Below are positions 13,688 to 26,192 of a stretch of DNA of 64,000 nucleotides, in pieces (the stretch's first letter is position 1; every line of letters begins with the position of its first letter). The position numbers and the translations under genes were made by a program. The stretch is taken from NCBI GenBank assembly GCA_033063855.1, contig CP093831.1, positions 2,790,001 through 2,854,000 on the forward strand, read 5' to 3'. The notes under the pieces were generated by a model, which saw only the letters and a program-made list of their open reading frames with translations, was not told the origin of the DNA and did not search any database. The DNA comes from Smittia aterrima (Eukaryota > Arthropoda > Insecta > Diptera > Chironomidae).

Positions 13688-16600
13688 ATGATGGACAACG
13701 TTGATTTCAATTCATCAAAGAAAGATGAAGACAAGAGTGAGAAGAAAAATGATAAAAGCAAAGAATTGCTTGATCTTTCACAAAGAGGTAAGCTGAATTC
13801 ACTTAAGTTGAGTGTCTACGACTGGAAACAAGCGAAACACTAGTTCAGGTGAACCGACCAACCACGTTGTTCATTGTTTTGATGAGTGAAAAAGAAAAAT
13901 ATTAAAAACACTATCTAATCATGAAATCATATAATTAAGACCACTCTAAGCCAGCAGTATCAAAGTGTGAGGCAGCTTAGCTACTATCAGTTTTCAAGGT
14001 TGATAAATTTAATTATTTTCGCTTCAAAACGGAACTTTAATATTTCGCAATGATAATCTCTTTGAATAAATGCAAGATCATAATTTCCAATTGCAAGAAC
14101 TCTCTTTGTCTATATGATCGAGATAAATATTGAGATGAAACCGTTATTTCATTTATAAAATTCGCACAACACTTGACTGATACGGATTATCAATAAAGCA
14201 GGCTCAACCTGATAAAACGTTCGCTTACATTCACACGCTCAGCAACCAACACACGAAATATAAATTCATTGAAATGTTTGCTTCTTAGCGAAGTTTAAAT
14301 ATGTGTTAATACAATCGCGTATGTACTGAACATCGTAAGATATTTCCAGCCAGTTGAGCTCTAAAGACGGAACTAGTCAGTTGCTTTGCGGTTATCGCTA
14401 ACTTTCGCCTTCTGGGATAAACTTTTTATAAATATCTCAATTCGCGATGTTTAGTTCGACCTGAAGTGTTTTATTGAAACAATTGTTTGAAAGATCTGTT
14501 GTGCCTTATAGTTAATTGATCCGAATTGTTTTACCAGTGAATTGTCAACTCAATATTTGAATAACCTCGAACAGCAAATTTGTGAAATTCTGGTGTGACA
14601 TTTGACGAATCCAGTTAACTTGAAAATTTCGTTCAACTCTATTTTGCGTACGTTTGTTTGGCTGTGCTATAACAATGAATGAAATGTCTTCGTTACATAA
14701 TTTTGTCTTCAATTTCAATGCGTTCAGTTCAAAGCTTTTCCATTCAACATCTTTCCGTACTCGTGAAACCGCGTAATGTTGTCAAAAAGTAAAGGGTTTT
14801 GCTTGATCGCTTTCAAATCACTTGCAAATGAGGGTCAAATGTTTCGAAATGCTATTTACCGCTCTGAATTAATTAACCAAGCAGCGATTTACAAATAAAT
14901 ATTCAATGGTTCAAATGGAAATTCCATTAATTAAGATGCGCATGAAAGCGACAAGCCCGTAAATTTAAAAATAGCTCAGGAAATTGATTGAAATTTACTT
15001 CCTGATGCACAATATTGATCGTGAAAATCATGTTGATGAAGATAAACCTTTGAACCAGCGCGGAGACGGACAGGAAAGAAAAAATTTAAATATCTCTTAA
15101 GTTGTTTTCGAAGACATGTCGTTAAAAAAACAGGTTGCATTCTTTTGAAAACGCAAGTGTCTACGAGAGACCCATGCGCGAGAGCCAATGTAAATAAAGA
15201 ATTTATCCATCGACAGTTGGTGTGACGATATCGCAAAAGAGACATCAAATTAAAACAGCAAAACAAAATGGCTTTATATGTAAAATACCCGAAAACCTGC
15301 CGCAATAAGAAACAAAGTGTCGTGTTGTTGACACCGCCCGACTCTTCGCTTTCGTCATCATCAGGTTCACTGTCAAGTAGTAACAGTGAACGCAAAACGC
15401 AACAGCAAAAGAAGAAATTTCTTCATGGACTTCCAACATTTATCACGCTGCCTAAGCGAAAAAAGTTGCGGACAAAAAAACTTCAATCGCCCTCTCTAAG
15501 TAGCGAAAATGACAGCGAATGCATCTACCCAAAAAATAATAATGCATTTGACGAGATTAACAGAAATGCACTGTACTCATCATGTAAGAACTTTATATTC
15601 ATTTGCAATATCAAATTTGAGTCGCTAACATCATGTGAGCTATGCGAGGCCACGTGAATGTCAGTTTCCAGTCGTACAAAGTCACATTTTTACTTTGTTG
15701 AGAAATGTCGATGATCTTCTTCTCTCGTTTGATGATAACACTCATAAATTTTCCTCTTACATCACAGCTATGCCATGGTTCGGGATGGACATCGGTGGAA
15801 CGCTTACGAAACTCGTTTATTTTGAGCCCAACGATGATGAGCAGGAGAAAGATCAGGAAGCGAAAATTTTGAGGAATATTCGTCACTATTTGACGAAAAA
15901 CTCTGCTTATGGCAAAAGCGGACACAGGGACATCCATTTACAAGTGAGTGAGATAACGCGTTATCTAATCAAGATCGTTTATTATGAGTAAAAGATTCTT
16001 AATCATGATTCCGCGAAACTATCTGTCTGAGTGAACTTTAACACTGTCTCGATCTAATAAATGATGATAACGGACTTTGGACTCGCGAAGCTTTTTTATT
16101 CGACAACAAATCGAATGATTCTTTCTCTTGACGTAACGATTTTGATTCTCATTCGTTAGCAACTAGAGAAGTCAATAACTGACCAGTTAACTACTTTAAG
16201 TTGTTTTAAAATTTGCTTAGCTTGCTTTACGTGATCCTTTGCATATTTTCATTGTAAACCCTGTGAAAACGATGAACTTGTGTTGAATATTATACATCAA
16301 ATAACTTATTGTTGTCTGAGGTTGATTCTGTCCAGTAAACAAATAACTAAATTTGCTCACACGATGTTCTCGTGAATCAGTTTCAAACTGTTTACTTACT
16401 TCACCCTTCAAACCAAAAACCGAATGAAATGTTCTGTTGTAAAATGAGATTTAACTACGATTAAAGTTAACATCTCTACAAAGCAAGAAAGCAAAAAAAA
16501 AATCTTGTCGAGAATTCAATAACAATTTGGCTTATTTGTTGAGCAATCATTTCAAGCACTCACGTCTTTCGAGTTGATGTGAGAATTATCGTAAACGTTG

Positions 16601-17977
16601 ACGACACGATGAGGATGCCGATTCTCTTGTTGACGCAGATGTTTGATGAGCAATATTTTGCTTATTTAAAAAATCTTTTCTAATTACATATTTGACTTTA
16701 CAGTTGGACAATGTCGAGATTCGAGGAAAGAAGGGTTCGTTACATTTCATCCGTTTTCCCACTGCCGAGATGGGAAGCTTTCTGCAGCTTGCGAAGTCAA
16801 AAGGAAGTAAGTTTTATCGTCGTCGCGTGAAATTATATTGAAATTTATGGAAAAATATTTCATTCGTTCATTTCATGCTTTTCTCCTTCTAGTGGCAAAG
16901 CTTCTCACAACTGTCTGCGCAACAGGTGGAGGTGCTTTTAAGTTCGAAGATGAATTCCATAAAGTAAGTAGCTGTGACAGTTAATTTTAATCGCTCGAAT
17001 AATTTTGTTTCTCGTGCAACGTAGGAAGTGAACATGCAGCTCCAAAAATTCGATGAACTAGATGCGCTCATCAAAGGAATTCTCTATGCAGAGACACATA
17101 ATCGTACCGAATGTTATTATTATGAAAACGCAAGTGATATTAGGTGAATACATTTGTTTCCTTGATAAGACTTATCACTAAAGTTGTGTCTATTTCAGTT
17201 TAAGTAAAAAATCTCGATTTGATTTCTCGCAGCCTTATCCGTTTATTTTGGTAAATGTTGGCTCAGGCGTAAGCGTGTTGGCCGTAAGAGGTCCAAATGA
17301 TTACAAGCGAATATCAGGTACTAGCTTGGGTGGAGGAACATTCCTTGGCCTTTGTTGTCTACTTACCGGCTGCAATACATTCGAAGAAGGTTTGTACTCA
17401 TTTATAAGTTATTTCAACACCTCGATTTTAAAAACAAAACTTTATTGTTCCAGCAATTCAACTTGCAACGAAAGGCGACCATACGAAGGTCGATAAATTA
17501 GTTCGCGATATCTACGGGGGTGACTATGAACGTTTCGGTTTGCCAGGAAGTTTAGTCGCCTCGAGCTTTGGTCAGATGAATTCTAGAGAGCGACGATCAA
17601 GTGTTTCGCGTGAAGACCTCGGTAAGATCTCGTTGACCTTTAACCAAACTCAGATTAGATTGATTAAATCGATTAATATTTTAGCCAATGCAACTCTCGT
17701 TACGATTACAAACAACATCGGTCTGATAGCGAGGATGTGTGCACTCAATGAAAAAATTGATAAGGTTTGAAGATTTTGCAACTGATTAAAATCGTTTTAT
17801 TACTGATCCAATTGTTACTTTCAGGTTGTCTTTGTTGGAAACTTCTTGCGAGTTAATCCTATTTCGATGAGATTACTCGCATTCGCAATGGATTATTGGT
17901 CGAAGAATACGCTTCAAGCACTTTTCCTCGAGCATGAAGGATATTTTGGTGCGATTGGTACTCTTCTCTTGGCTTAG
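13688..17977 (+). CDS. fbl: pantothenate kinase (fumble), isoform from the upstream first exon
   Basis: Eukaryotic type II pantothenate kinase phosphorylates pantothenate, the first and regulated step of coenzyme A synthesis. Exons: 13688-13787, 15768-15943, 16704-16806, 16893-16963, 17025-17143, 17199-17389, 17454-17621, 17685-17764, 17825-17977 (386 residues). The conserved core starts at MPWFGMDIGGTLTK, the ATP/phosphate-binding loop of the ASKHA-fold kinases, followed by NIRHYLTKNSAYGKSGHRD, TGGGAFKF, NVGSGVSV, SGTSLGGGTF and, near the end, GNFLRVNPISMRLLAFAM. The start is fixed by an in-frame TAA at 13670-13672. This isoform adds 33 mostly charged residues before the core. Every junction keeps the frame. 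Confidence 0.93.
13788..15267. other. first intron / second promoter region of fumble
   Basis: AT-rich DNA separates the two alternative first exons and should hold the promoter of the second one. TATAAAT at 14427 and TCAGTT at 14377 are present, but not at canonical spacing. I see nothing else. Confidence 0.4.
15268..17977 (+). CDS. fbl: fumble, isoform from the second first exon
   Basis: An alternative first coding exon at 15268-15583 ends in a donor (gtaag) in the same phase as the upstream exon, so it can splice to 15768 and give a 458-residue kinase. Its 105-residue leader is Ser-rich (LSSSSGSLSSSNSE) and contains a strongly basic stretch, LPKRKKLRTKK, that resembles a nuclear localisation signal. 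Pantothenate kinases of other animals use alternative amino ends to reach different compartments, so a localisation role is a reasonable inference. Phase agreement and the donor are seen directly; use of this exon was not tested. Confidence 0.75.
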
Positions 17978-18242
17978 AATAATCAAATAATTTATACATC
18001 ACCATCGAGTTTAAGTTCTTTAGATAGTGATTCGCTCGTAATCTGAAAGCTTTAATAGCTTTTCCACCATTCTTGCAAACTTTTCAAACGAGAAATATAA
18101 ATTATCCTTAGCTTAGTGTGCGATTTGGTTAAAAGCACGAGATGAAAATCCAAAATTTTAAATTATACATTTTTTATAATTGTCAATGGAAAAAAGTGTA
18201 AGAAGAGAAATCTTTTTTTTTATGATTAATCATCGTGTCTTC

Positions 18243-20109
18243 TTATTTTCTTTTGCTGATAATCGTTTCAGTCTTACATTTGAACATTGAACAGTTCCCG
18301 TTGCCTAGGCCGATTAAAGACGCTTTGAGATTCTCTAGGTTGGCGATAATCGGAAACTCGTTAAGCTTGTTTGACAGATAACTAAGAGAAATGCCGAAAA
18401 TTGGAATCGTGAACTTTTGAATATCGACAGCTCGACGAGAGTGTTTGTTGTTCTCACAAATAAACTTCTGCAGACATCGTCCTTGGTCATGCTTTGCAAT
18501 TACAAAAGCTTCGATTGACTGCAAAGTTCTCTTTGAAATTTCATTGATTCGTTTGATGTTCTTGTTAGGGAATTCCTCGATTGCTCGTTTAACACGAACT
18601 TCTAGCTCTGCAGCCTCAATTTCCCCTCCGTCAGCTGTCATTTCCATTGGCAACATCACAGAACTTTCTTGACCTTTGGCCATCGTAATGCACATTATGA
18701 CTGAGAAATCAAAGAAACATTTGAAAGGATATCAAAAAGGTTTTCAGGAGCAAACCTTCAAACAGTTCAAAGAAAAACTTGATGACAATTATTACCTTGA
18801 ATTATGAACATCCCAAAAGAGAGAAACGCGAGAGTCGTTAACGCAATGTCGAAAAGGTCTTTTATTCCAATCGATTTCATGCTGCTTGGAGGTGGATGAT
18901 AAGATGCCGGCTGTGTTTGATGGTAAGTGTAATCTTGTTGCGCTGTAGGTCCATAGTGATAACCTAAACATAAATCAAAACTAATCAGCTGGGGCCCTCG
19001 TGATAGTTTAAAGAGAAAAAAAAAGAAGAAAACTTCACCATTGGAAAGTTGTTTAATTTCAGAAGGAGAAGGTTGAGTATAAAGGGAAGACACGTCGTCG
19101 ACACTCTTTGCTAAATATAAAGGAAGCAGAAATAATTTTTGAGTGAAGCAATTTTCCGAAAAATTTCAAAAGCATAGAGAAAACATGTTCGGTTGTCATC
19201 GTTGGCTTCTTCGTACCTGTTTTTGCGCCAGCTGTTGCTTGCGGTGGTATAAATTGCTGAGAATTGAATCAACAGTTTAGTTTGATTTTTCACGCGAGCG
19301 AGTACTGAACAAAAGCAAATAGCAAATAGAGTGGAATTCTACTCACATCAAACGAATTAATTCCGCCACTTTGCGGCTTCTCAACCATGAAACCAGTGAC
19401 ATCGCCTTCGTCGTATTCCTCTTTATAGTCGTTTGTATCGTCAATAAACTGATCTTGTCGACGGAGTTTTCGCTCGTCGTTGAGTTTCTGGTTCATGCCC
19501 ATGTTCTTATAAATGTCGCTCAAAGTCGTCGTTCTGTAAAGAAATATATTTTTGGGTAGCGAACATAAATCACGAGGGATAAAGAGAACTAAGTCACAAT
19601 AGCTAATTAATGTCAGCGACTCACTTTGCCAGCCAATTCTTATATGCATGCGATCCCTCGTCGAACAGCATGTGAGTCTTAATGGCTCCAGTGCCAAACG
19701 ATTCGGAATTGTTGTTGGCCATTAATTCCGCTTCGGGTGAAACTTTTGCCAACCCTAAACGATCCTTATTTAGCCCTTTCGGTTGTATTTCATCGAGAAT
19801 CTTTCCCGCAATAAATTTGCTACACAGAAAGTTGTTTATCATCTTCCTGTGGAAGCCCATTGAGCTGATAGCGCTTTCAAAATTGAATGTTCCATGAGCG
19901 ATTTTATCTTTTGTCGCACATTGAAACTCGTCGTCAAGAGTCTTCCTCGATGAATTCTCCGAATCATTCTCAACACGTTCCTCAAGCAACATCAACGAGA
20001 CTGGCATCAAGTTTTCACTTAAAATATCATCCAAGTCAACGAAGTCTTGCATCTTTGAATTAATAAACTTGCACGAAAGTGCCACAACCAAAAGAATTTT
20101 ACACGACAT
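18243..20109 (-). CDS. uncharacterised signal-peptide and single-pass membrane protein
   Basis: I do not recognise a named gene. Exons in transcript order: 20109-19625, 19533-19347, 19256-19217, 19110-19039, 18963-18796, 18700-18243 (469 residues). The amino end, MSCKILLVVALSCKFINS, looks like a signal peptide; the longer frame upstream lacks an ATG. It is followed by an acidic, Cys-poor region, a segment rich in Tyr/Gln/Pro (HYGPTAQQDYTYHQTQP), and one clear membrane helix (IALTTLAFLSFGMFIIQVIM) split by an intron. The last 150 residues contain four clustered cysteines (GRCLQKFICENN, later CSMFKCK). The Cys-Leu-x3-Ile-Cys-Glu pattern faintly recalls insect DM4/12-type secreted proteins, but I would not assign it there. 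Its 3' end converges on fumble about 265 bases away. Confidence 0.8.
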
Positions 20110-21543
20110 TCTCCTTTCAAAGCGAACAAGCAACTGTCGGAAAAAGAAATGAAAAGAATCTCGAGAATCTCGTGAAGAGGAAATTTAGCCCACATTTTCC
20201 ACATCGTCGACTTTTTGTCGTAATTTAATAATTTAGAGAATGTTATGGCAATGCAGATTTGTCATGCAATGAAAATGTTGATTTCCAAATTGAAATTATC
20301 ATGAACTAATAAAGATGAAATAAATTAAATTATTTCGCCCTCGATAAGTCTTCCAGGTGTTCAGTTCCCATCGGATGCTAATGCTTCAATAATAAAGCTT
20401 AGTAACACCTTCAACTGGTGAATGGAAGATATTTGTGTAATCATTCAGTCAATCGTAAAGTGTTTGTTCTGAGAATCAGAAAGATTATTTGGTATAACAT
20501 CGACAAATCTCTGTCTGTGTCTACAGAGAATCAAACCACAAACGCAACGACTCATTTGCTCGATAAAATTTATGGAAGGCAATTATGTTTAAGTTTCGGA
20601 TGTAAATATTTTAATTGCCAATAAGAAAAGCTCAACGATGTTGAGCATAAGAAAAGATTACATTAATAATATCTGAGATTTTTCTCATAAAATATGTTTA
20701 AGCACTGTTAAAAGCAATCGTGCAATCATTTATCATAAGAAGCTCTCACTGATGTAATCAGGTGAAGGAAATTTTTCTTTCAGGGCAAAATCTTTTCTTC
20801 AATTTTTTTTCTTCTTCTTTCTCACAGTAATTGTCTGTCTCGGTGGAGATAAATTGATGATTCCAATCTTTCGACCCCCTCGTTCCACTTGAAGCGGGAA
20901 AAATCGCGTGCCGTACTCGACAAGATGAAAGATAATTGCTCAACACCAGTTCTATCTTCATCCCTCGGCCCGGGCTAATTGTTTTTATGTTGCCATTGAT
21001 GCTCATTAAATTACAATGAAGGGATATCGTCGTTTTGTTATCACCATTAAATTGTTTCTTTATCGGTCGCTTTAGATGCTTTGACGTGATTTATTGCTGT
21101 TGAGATAAAGGATCGATTAATCATTGAAGTGTACGACTTAATTATTTCCTCCTCGCTGCCCACATAAGCAGAAATACACGAGAACAAACGAATAAACCTG
21201 TCATGCTTAGCATTCGTACAACAGCATCCCTCTTTGTTCGTAAGTGCTTCAAACATTTATTTCCTCCTCACGCCACACGCCATCGGAACAAGATTAATTC
21301 ATAATTTTTTATAGTAATAAAAGCTTTTAAAAGGCGAGAGAATGGGGGAGGGCGATGCCATGTGGCGGTTCTCAGAGATTTACCGGTTGATGATGAAGAA
21401 AGATAGATATACGTGCCCAGCGTTACACAAAGAGTGAGGTGCTAAATAGAGGCGTGCATCTCGAAATGATGAACAGCGATTTCTCCTTCTTTCATTCCTT
21501 TTCCACGAAAAACCATTTGGTGGATAGACGTTGATGGGATTAG
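20110..21543. other. divergent intergenic region before the homeobox gene
   Basis: This lies between two divergently transcribed genes, so it should hold both promoters. It is AT-rich with several TAATTA/ATTA cores (for example near 21130-21145). TCAGTC at 20445-20450 is an Inr match without a TATA box or DPE at standard spacing. I see no gene. Confidence 0.4.
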
Positions 21544-22726
21544 ATGTTGATCAATTTTCACGGTGAAATGGACGAGGAGGTGAAAAGTGAAAAGACAGAA
21601 TGTGATAAACTAATTAAATCGAAGCAGGGCAATAGCTTTTCGATCGAGAACATTTTGGGATTAAACGACCAGTCAAAAGTTAATTTGATTGATTTCTGTG
21701 ACAAAGGTGAGAAGACATGAACTGAATTTTAAAACAAGTTGATCTGAAAATTCGAATGTTACAGACTCACGATTGAATCCGACACGTTCGTTCGATTCGC
21801 AATTTTTCGCTCAAGGAATTCAGACGCAAAATATTTTCTGTCGCAACTGGATGGAGCTCAATTCGAATTTCGGTTTACAAGGTTCGTTATGATAATTAAT
21901 AGCTTTATAACATCGATTGATGTGATAATTATCAGAGCAAACAACATCAACAAGATTTGTCACATGGAACGCTTTGAGTGTTATTTCGTGGCTCATTGAC
22001 AGCTTATAACTTCGGTCAATAGACCCGTGGAGATGTTTGTTTGCTTTTCTCATGTCTATATCAATGTGTCAAAAGCTGAAGAAGTTGTATCGATTGAGGA
22101 GAATTCTTTACAACTCCAACTACGCGTCTGTTAACTTGAATAAAGTTATAACGTCGTTAAAGATCGTGTTAACTCATAAAGCAAACAGAAATTTTAAAGC
22201 TTCACTGTTCGCTAAGTTTATTCAAACTGTTTTGAATTTCTCTGAAACGCATTTATTTAAATTTTCAGCTCAACGTGTGATGATGGGAAAGTTAAGACTG
22301 AAGAAGTCTGGAGTAGACAGGAAACCTCGACAGGCTTACTCACAATTGCAGTTAGAGAAGTTAGAGAATGAGTTTAAACAAGACAAATATTTGAGTGTTA
22401 GCAAGAGACTTGAGTTGTCTAAATCACTCAATCTCACGGAAGTTCAGATTAAAACTTGGTAAGTTCTTACCACTCCCCCACCCACTCCCACCCACATCCA
22501 TCCCAGATGAAGTAAATCATTGAACTAACAAAATTTTCGTTCCAAAAGGTTTCAAAACCGAAGAACAAAGTGGAAGAAGCAGTTGACGTCTCGTCTCAAA
22601 ATTGCACAACGACAGGGAATTTATTCAGACATTTCATCGACTCAACACTCCAATTACATTCACAGCTTTTACTTGAACCCGCAAATGATCCATCATCCTC
22701 AGTATTTATCGGAAAACTTTAGTTAA
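21544..22726 (+). CDS. NKL-like homeobox transcription factor with eh1 motif
   Basis: DNA-binding homeodomain regulator. Exons: 21544-21706, 21765-21881, 22269-22458, 22549-22726 (215 residues). The start is certain because an in-frame TAG directly precedes the ATG. Residues 31-40, SFSIENILGL, match the engrailed-homology-1 motif that recruits Groucho. The homeodomain spans about residues 110-169, with Arg5, Tyr8, Trp48, Gln50 and Asn51 (IKTWFQNRRTKWKK). Thr47 occurs in Bar/BSX/BARX-like NKL proteins; Gln50 predicts a TAAT-type site. An intron splits the Trp48 codon. The DKYLSVSKRLELSK helix is distinctive, but I cannot assign a named family. The protein is short, with little sequence after the homeodomain. 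The gene converges on the SV2-like gene, 138 bases between stops. Confidence 0.9.
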
Positions 22727-22803
22727 ACTTTATTTCATTTTCATTTACACGGAATAATCCAAAAAAGTTGATTTAACAAATAATTTGTAAAACAACGAAT
22801 GAA

Positions 22804-22809
22804 TTTATT
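22804..22809 (-). terminator. polyadenylation signal of the SV2-like gene
   Basis: TTTATT on the plus strand reads AATAAA on the minus strand, 56 bases after the minus-strand stop. It lies inside the presumed 3' UTR of the converging homeobox gene, so the two transcripts probably overlap. Confidence 0.5.
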
Positions 22810-22864
22810 TTAGTTTGTATCATCTCGTAAGACCATCAGAATATAAAACTCGTTGATAAGATAC

Positions 22865-24640
22865 TTAGTCGAGAGCCTCTCTGCCAGTTGATGGAAGGAA
22901 GAAGCATAAGAAGCCGCTGACTAGAATTTTAAGAAAAGAAATGAAAGTTATGGAAATGTTATTGCGAATGTAAACTAAACTCACTGAACAGCATCGCGCT
23001 GAACAAAACTATCGGAACGACGCAGTTCAAATCGATGAGGAAACCAAATAAAAGATTTCCAATCAAAGCTCCACCTGTGAAAACATTATTTTAGATTGAA
23101 CTTGATGAAATCATTTCACTTACCTCTGCCAAATGTCAGTGAGAGCGCAGCTGCCATGACTCGAAGATTTGTTGGGAATAAATCAACCATGACGCAATAA
23201 ACAGTGCTGATGCCGAGTGATGTCAAAGCTTCAAACACGCAAGACAAAACTAAGTTCTGAGTCGAGTTCTGGACAAAGTACAAGCCAATCGTTACACCAC
23301 CAGCAATGAAGAGACTGAAGATTATGAAGAACTTTGCGCCTAGTCGATGAATACAAGCGGGAAGAATTAAACTCGTTGGTATACAAGCCAGTCCGATGAT
23401 GACAGTGTGCCAGTAAACATCGTCAGCGATTTGATCGGAGCAGCCAAAGTTTGTTCCATTTGAGCTTACGACGATCGAGCTTACGATACAAACTGAAGCC
23501 GGTTTTCCTTCAAATTGTTCTTCAAAGCTTTCGAAACGTGTGAAGAGGTCAGGAAACCAAATCATCAAAGTGTAATAAGAAGCGGTGAGTCCAAATTGAA
23601 TTGCGCAAGTCAAAATTGTGTTCTTTAAGTGAGGTGCACTGCAAAGTCCTTTCGTTTGTTCCCAAACTTCATTCAGCAGAATCTTCAAATGCTTTGGCTT
23701 CTTTATGCTCAACGATCGAAGTGATTGCGTTTGAATTTCGCCTCTCTCGCGTTCCTTCTCTTTCAATGCTTTGATCGGATAATCTTCATGTGGCCGTCCA
23801 GTGTTATAGTGAAACATGTCTTTAAGAACAATCATCGCATCTTCAGTGTCGCCAACTTCAATAAGAAACTTTGGACTTTCTGGGAAGGTGAACAGCCAAA
23901 ATCCAATTATTAAACTCGGTAGGGCGCAGATTGCAACAAAGAGATTCCAACTGTGAAACGTGAGTTTGAAGTACTTCAACTCAAAGTCCAAGGGAATGAT
24001 CAACCAAGCGATAAGCGGAAGAGCAATTACTCCCAATGTCCAAAATATTTCCATCCAGCAAAGGATTTTCTCGCGATATTTCGTTGGTTGAAACTCGCCG
24101 AGATACGGAAAGCAAATTCCCATCGCCCCCGTAATCCTAAAATCACAGAATAAAAAAGGGTCAATATTGTTAAACGCTAACGCCACCGCATCTAATCTCA
24201 CCCGAACCCGTTGAAAAATCTGAAGCACAGGAAGAGCGTGTAATATTGGGCGACCGAAGATAAAAGACCACAAACTCCGTCGAGTAGAAGCGCACCAATT
24301 AACACGTATTTTCGACCTTTGGTATCCGCGAGACATCCCCAAAAGTACGATCCGAGAATCATTCCGAGCATTGGTGTTGCAGTCAGCCATCCTTTATCGG
24401 AGGAAGTCATCTGAAAGTCTGGCAAAGGTTTTAAACAATTTGCGAAATCAAAGAGATTAAATTTGAGATACCACATGTTGCAGACGGTAGCACAAACGAG
24501 AGAATTGTTATTCCTAAGGCGGTGTTGAGATAGATTAGACCGCAGACGGCAAGCAGATAATAATGAAACTTTCCGAATCCTGTTTGCATGAGCGCTTCCT
24601 CGTAGTCGACTTGCGTGTCATCGAGAAAGTCAAGGGTCAT
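22865..24640 (-). CDS. SV2-like major facilitator transporter
   Basis: Major facilitator superfamily protein of the synaptic vesicle glycoprotein 2 / SLC22-like group; substrate unknown. Exons in transcript order: 24640-24472, 24418-24202, 24136-23124, 23074-22985, 22920-22865 (514 residues). Visible are twelve-helix MFS organisation, the conserved loop between helices 2 and 3 (GCLADTKGRKYV), GSYFWG just before it, FRFFNGFGITG, the PESPKFL motif after helix 6, a long cytoplasmic middle loop (KEKERERGEIQ), an extracellular Cys-containing loop (SNGTNFGCSDQ) and a late VDLFPTNLRVMA segment. The start ATG is the first in a frame that opens with an acidic leader (DFLDDTQVDYEEALMQTGFGKFHY), typical of SV2-like proteins. 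It diverges from the SLC45 gene 1.55 kb away. Confidence 0.9.
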
Positions 24641-26192
24641 GCTTCCCCTCGCTCGGCGATCTATCTTGATGGGTATTGAGAGTGCCAGGATGAAGACTTA
24701 TTAAGACGAGAACTGCAGAAGTTTAAGCAAAAAGATTACCGCCGGCTTTTGCTTAGCTTTTCTTAATGTTTTGCTTTTTCTTCTTTGAATACGCCGATGA
24801 GTTTGAGAAACTTGAATCTGTTGCCAAGAGAAAACATGAAGTTTCATCAATGACAAAGAAATCCGATGCCGATGTCAACAAAAGAAAATGATTCATTAAA
24901 TCACGCAATGTAATCCGGAAGCTTGTCGTTTGATTGACTCACATTGAACCTGATGCCTTCTTTTGTTTTACAGTACACGAGACAAAATAAATTTGCAACA
25001 AATCAATTCTAAAATTAAACCAATGGCTTGAGCCAAGAAAATTTTGAATATCTTGAGTTCAAAATGAGAATTTGCAATCAAAACAAAACAATTTTCGTGG
25101 AGATTTTCAAAAGAGCACTTGATTGACTTTTCTTACATTTTCCTTTTTCTTATTTAATTTTCTTTAACTTCTGTGTCAGGAGATTTTTTCTTAAACATTT
25201 TTGTACAATACACGAAGCTATTGCTAATCACTGCTGCTTTGCTTTGTTCCAAATCTCCATCGACTGAAGTCATTAACTTTATTCTTTCGAAATTCCTTTA
25301 ATCGTCGCGCAACTTCAAACGAACCGACGGAAGCTCATATTTCCCCGTTCACAATGAATTAAAAATAACTTTCGAAGCTTTCAATGAAGACGCTTTTGGC
25401 TAGAGAGACTGATGACAACTGATTGAAGTGGCAAATTAATTACTTTATTACACCATTGCGAACTTCCTCGTGTCACCAACACAAGTGCAACAGGTTCTTC
25501 GATCCTCTCTCCGCTTCGTTATCTTGGTCTCTTAAATTGGACACATCTGTGTCTATTATGGTAGGGACAATAAACAAATAACTTCAGAGATCGACGTCAG
25601 ATTAGCGAAGAGAAAAATTTCTCCCCGTGCGGCTCTCAATCATTTCTTATTTTGTTGGTCGACAATCTGAGGAATATTTTCTTAATTGCCATCGAAACAG
25701 ACGAGAAATGATTGCAATTGCCTTTCATTAGTTAGAAAAGGCTTCATTTATGTAATGGAAGAGACGAGGAACGCAGTCGCAGAGGAATAATGTCGGAATC
25801 AAACGTCAGTTCAGTGACATTGTCTTCGTTTATCGTGAATTCAATTTATTGTTTCGCAGTTCGACGCGACTGGACAAGAAACCATTCAAAGGATTTGTCA
25901 GCATTTGGAAATTCGCTCCATTCATTCGGTTGAAGTTTGTCGGACAGTTGAGCTCTGAAAGAATGTGAGCTCCGGAGAAATAACTCTAAAGTTTCAGTTA
26001 CTTTGTGACTTTCGATCAACAGAAGGAAAAATATTAAAATGTTTGTTGCATTCTGAAGCTTCACTTCGAATATTCAATAACGAACGATGACGTGTGTTAC
26101 TAGAAAACGACAAGAATCCCCTAAAGTGCTTTCGAAGTGAAGGTTGAAACCGTGACACAAATCAGAACTGAAATAGAAATTGTGCAATCGAA
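24641..26192. other. shared upstream region of two MFS transporter genes
   Basis: AT-rich DNA between divergent starts. Two overlapping Inr-like matches (TCAGTT and TCAGTG at 25806-25816) lie 380 bases before the SLC45 ATG, without a DPE or TATA box at standard distance. There is no supportable gene. Confidence 0.4.
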
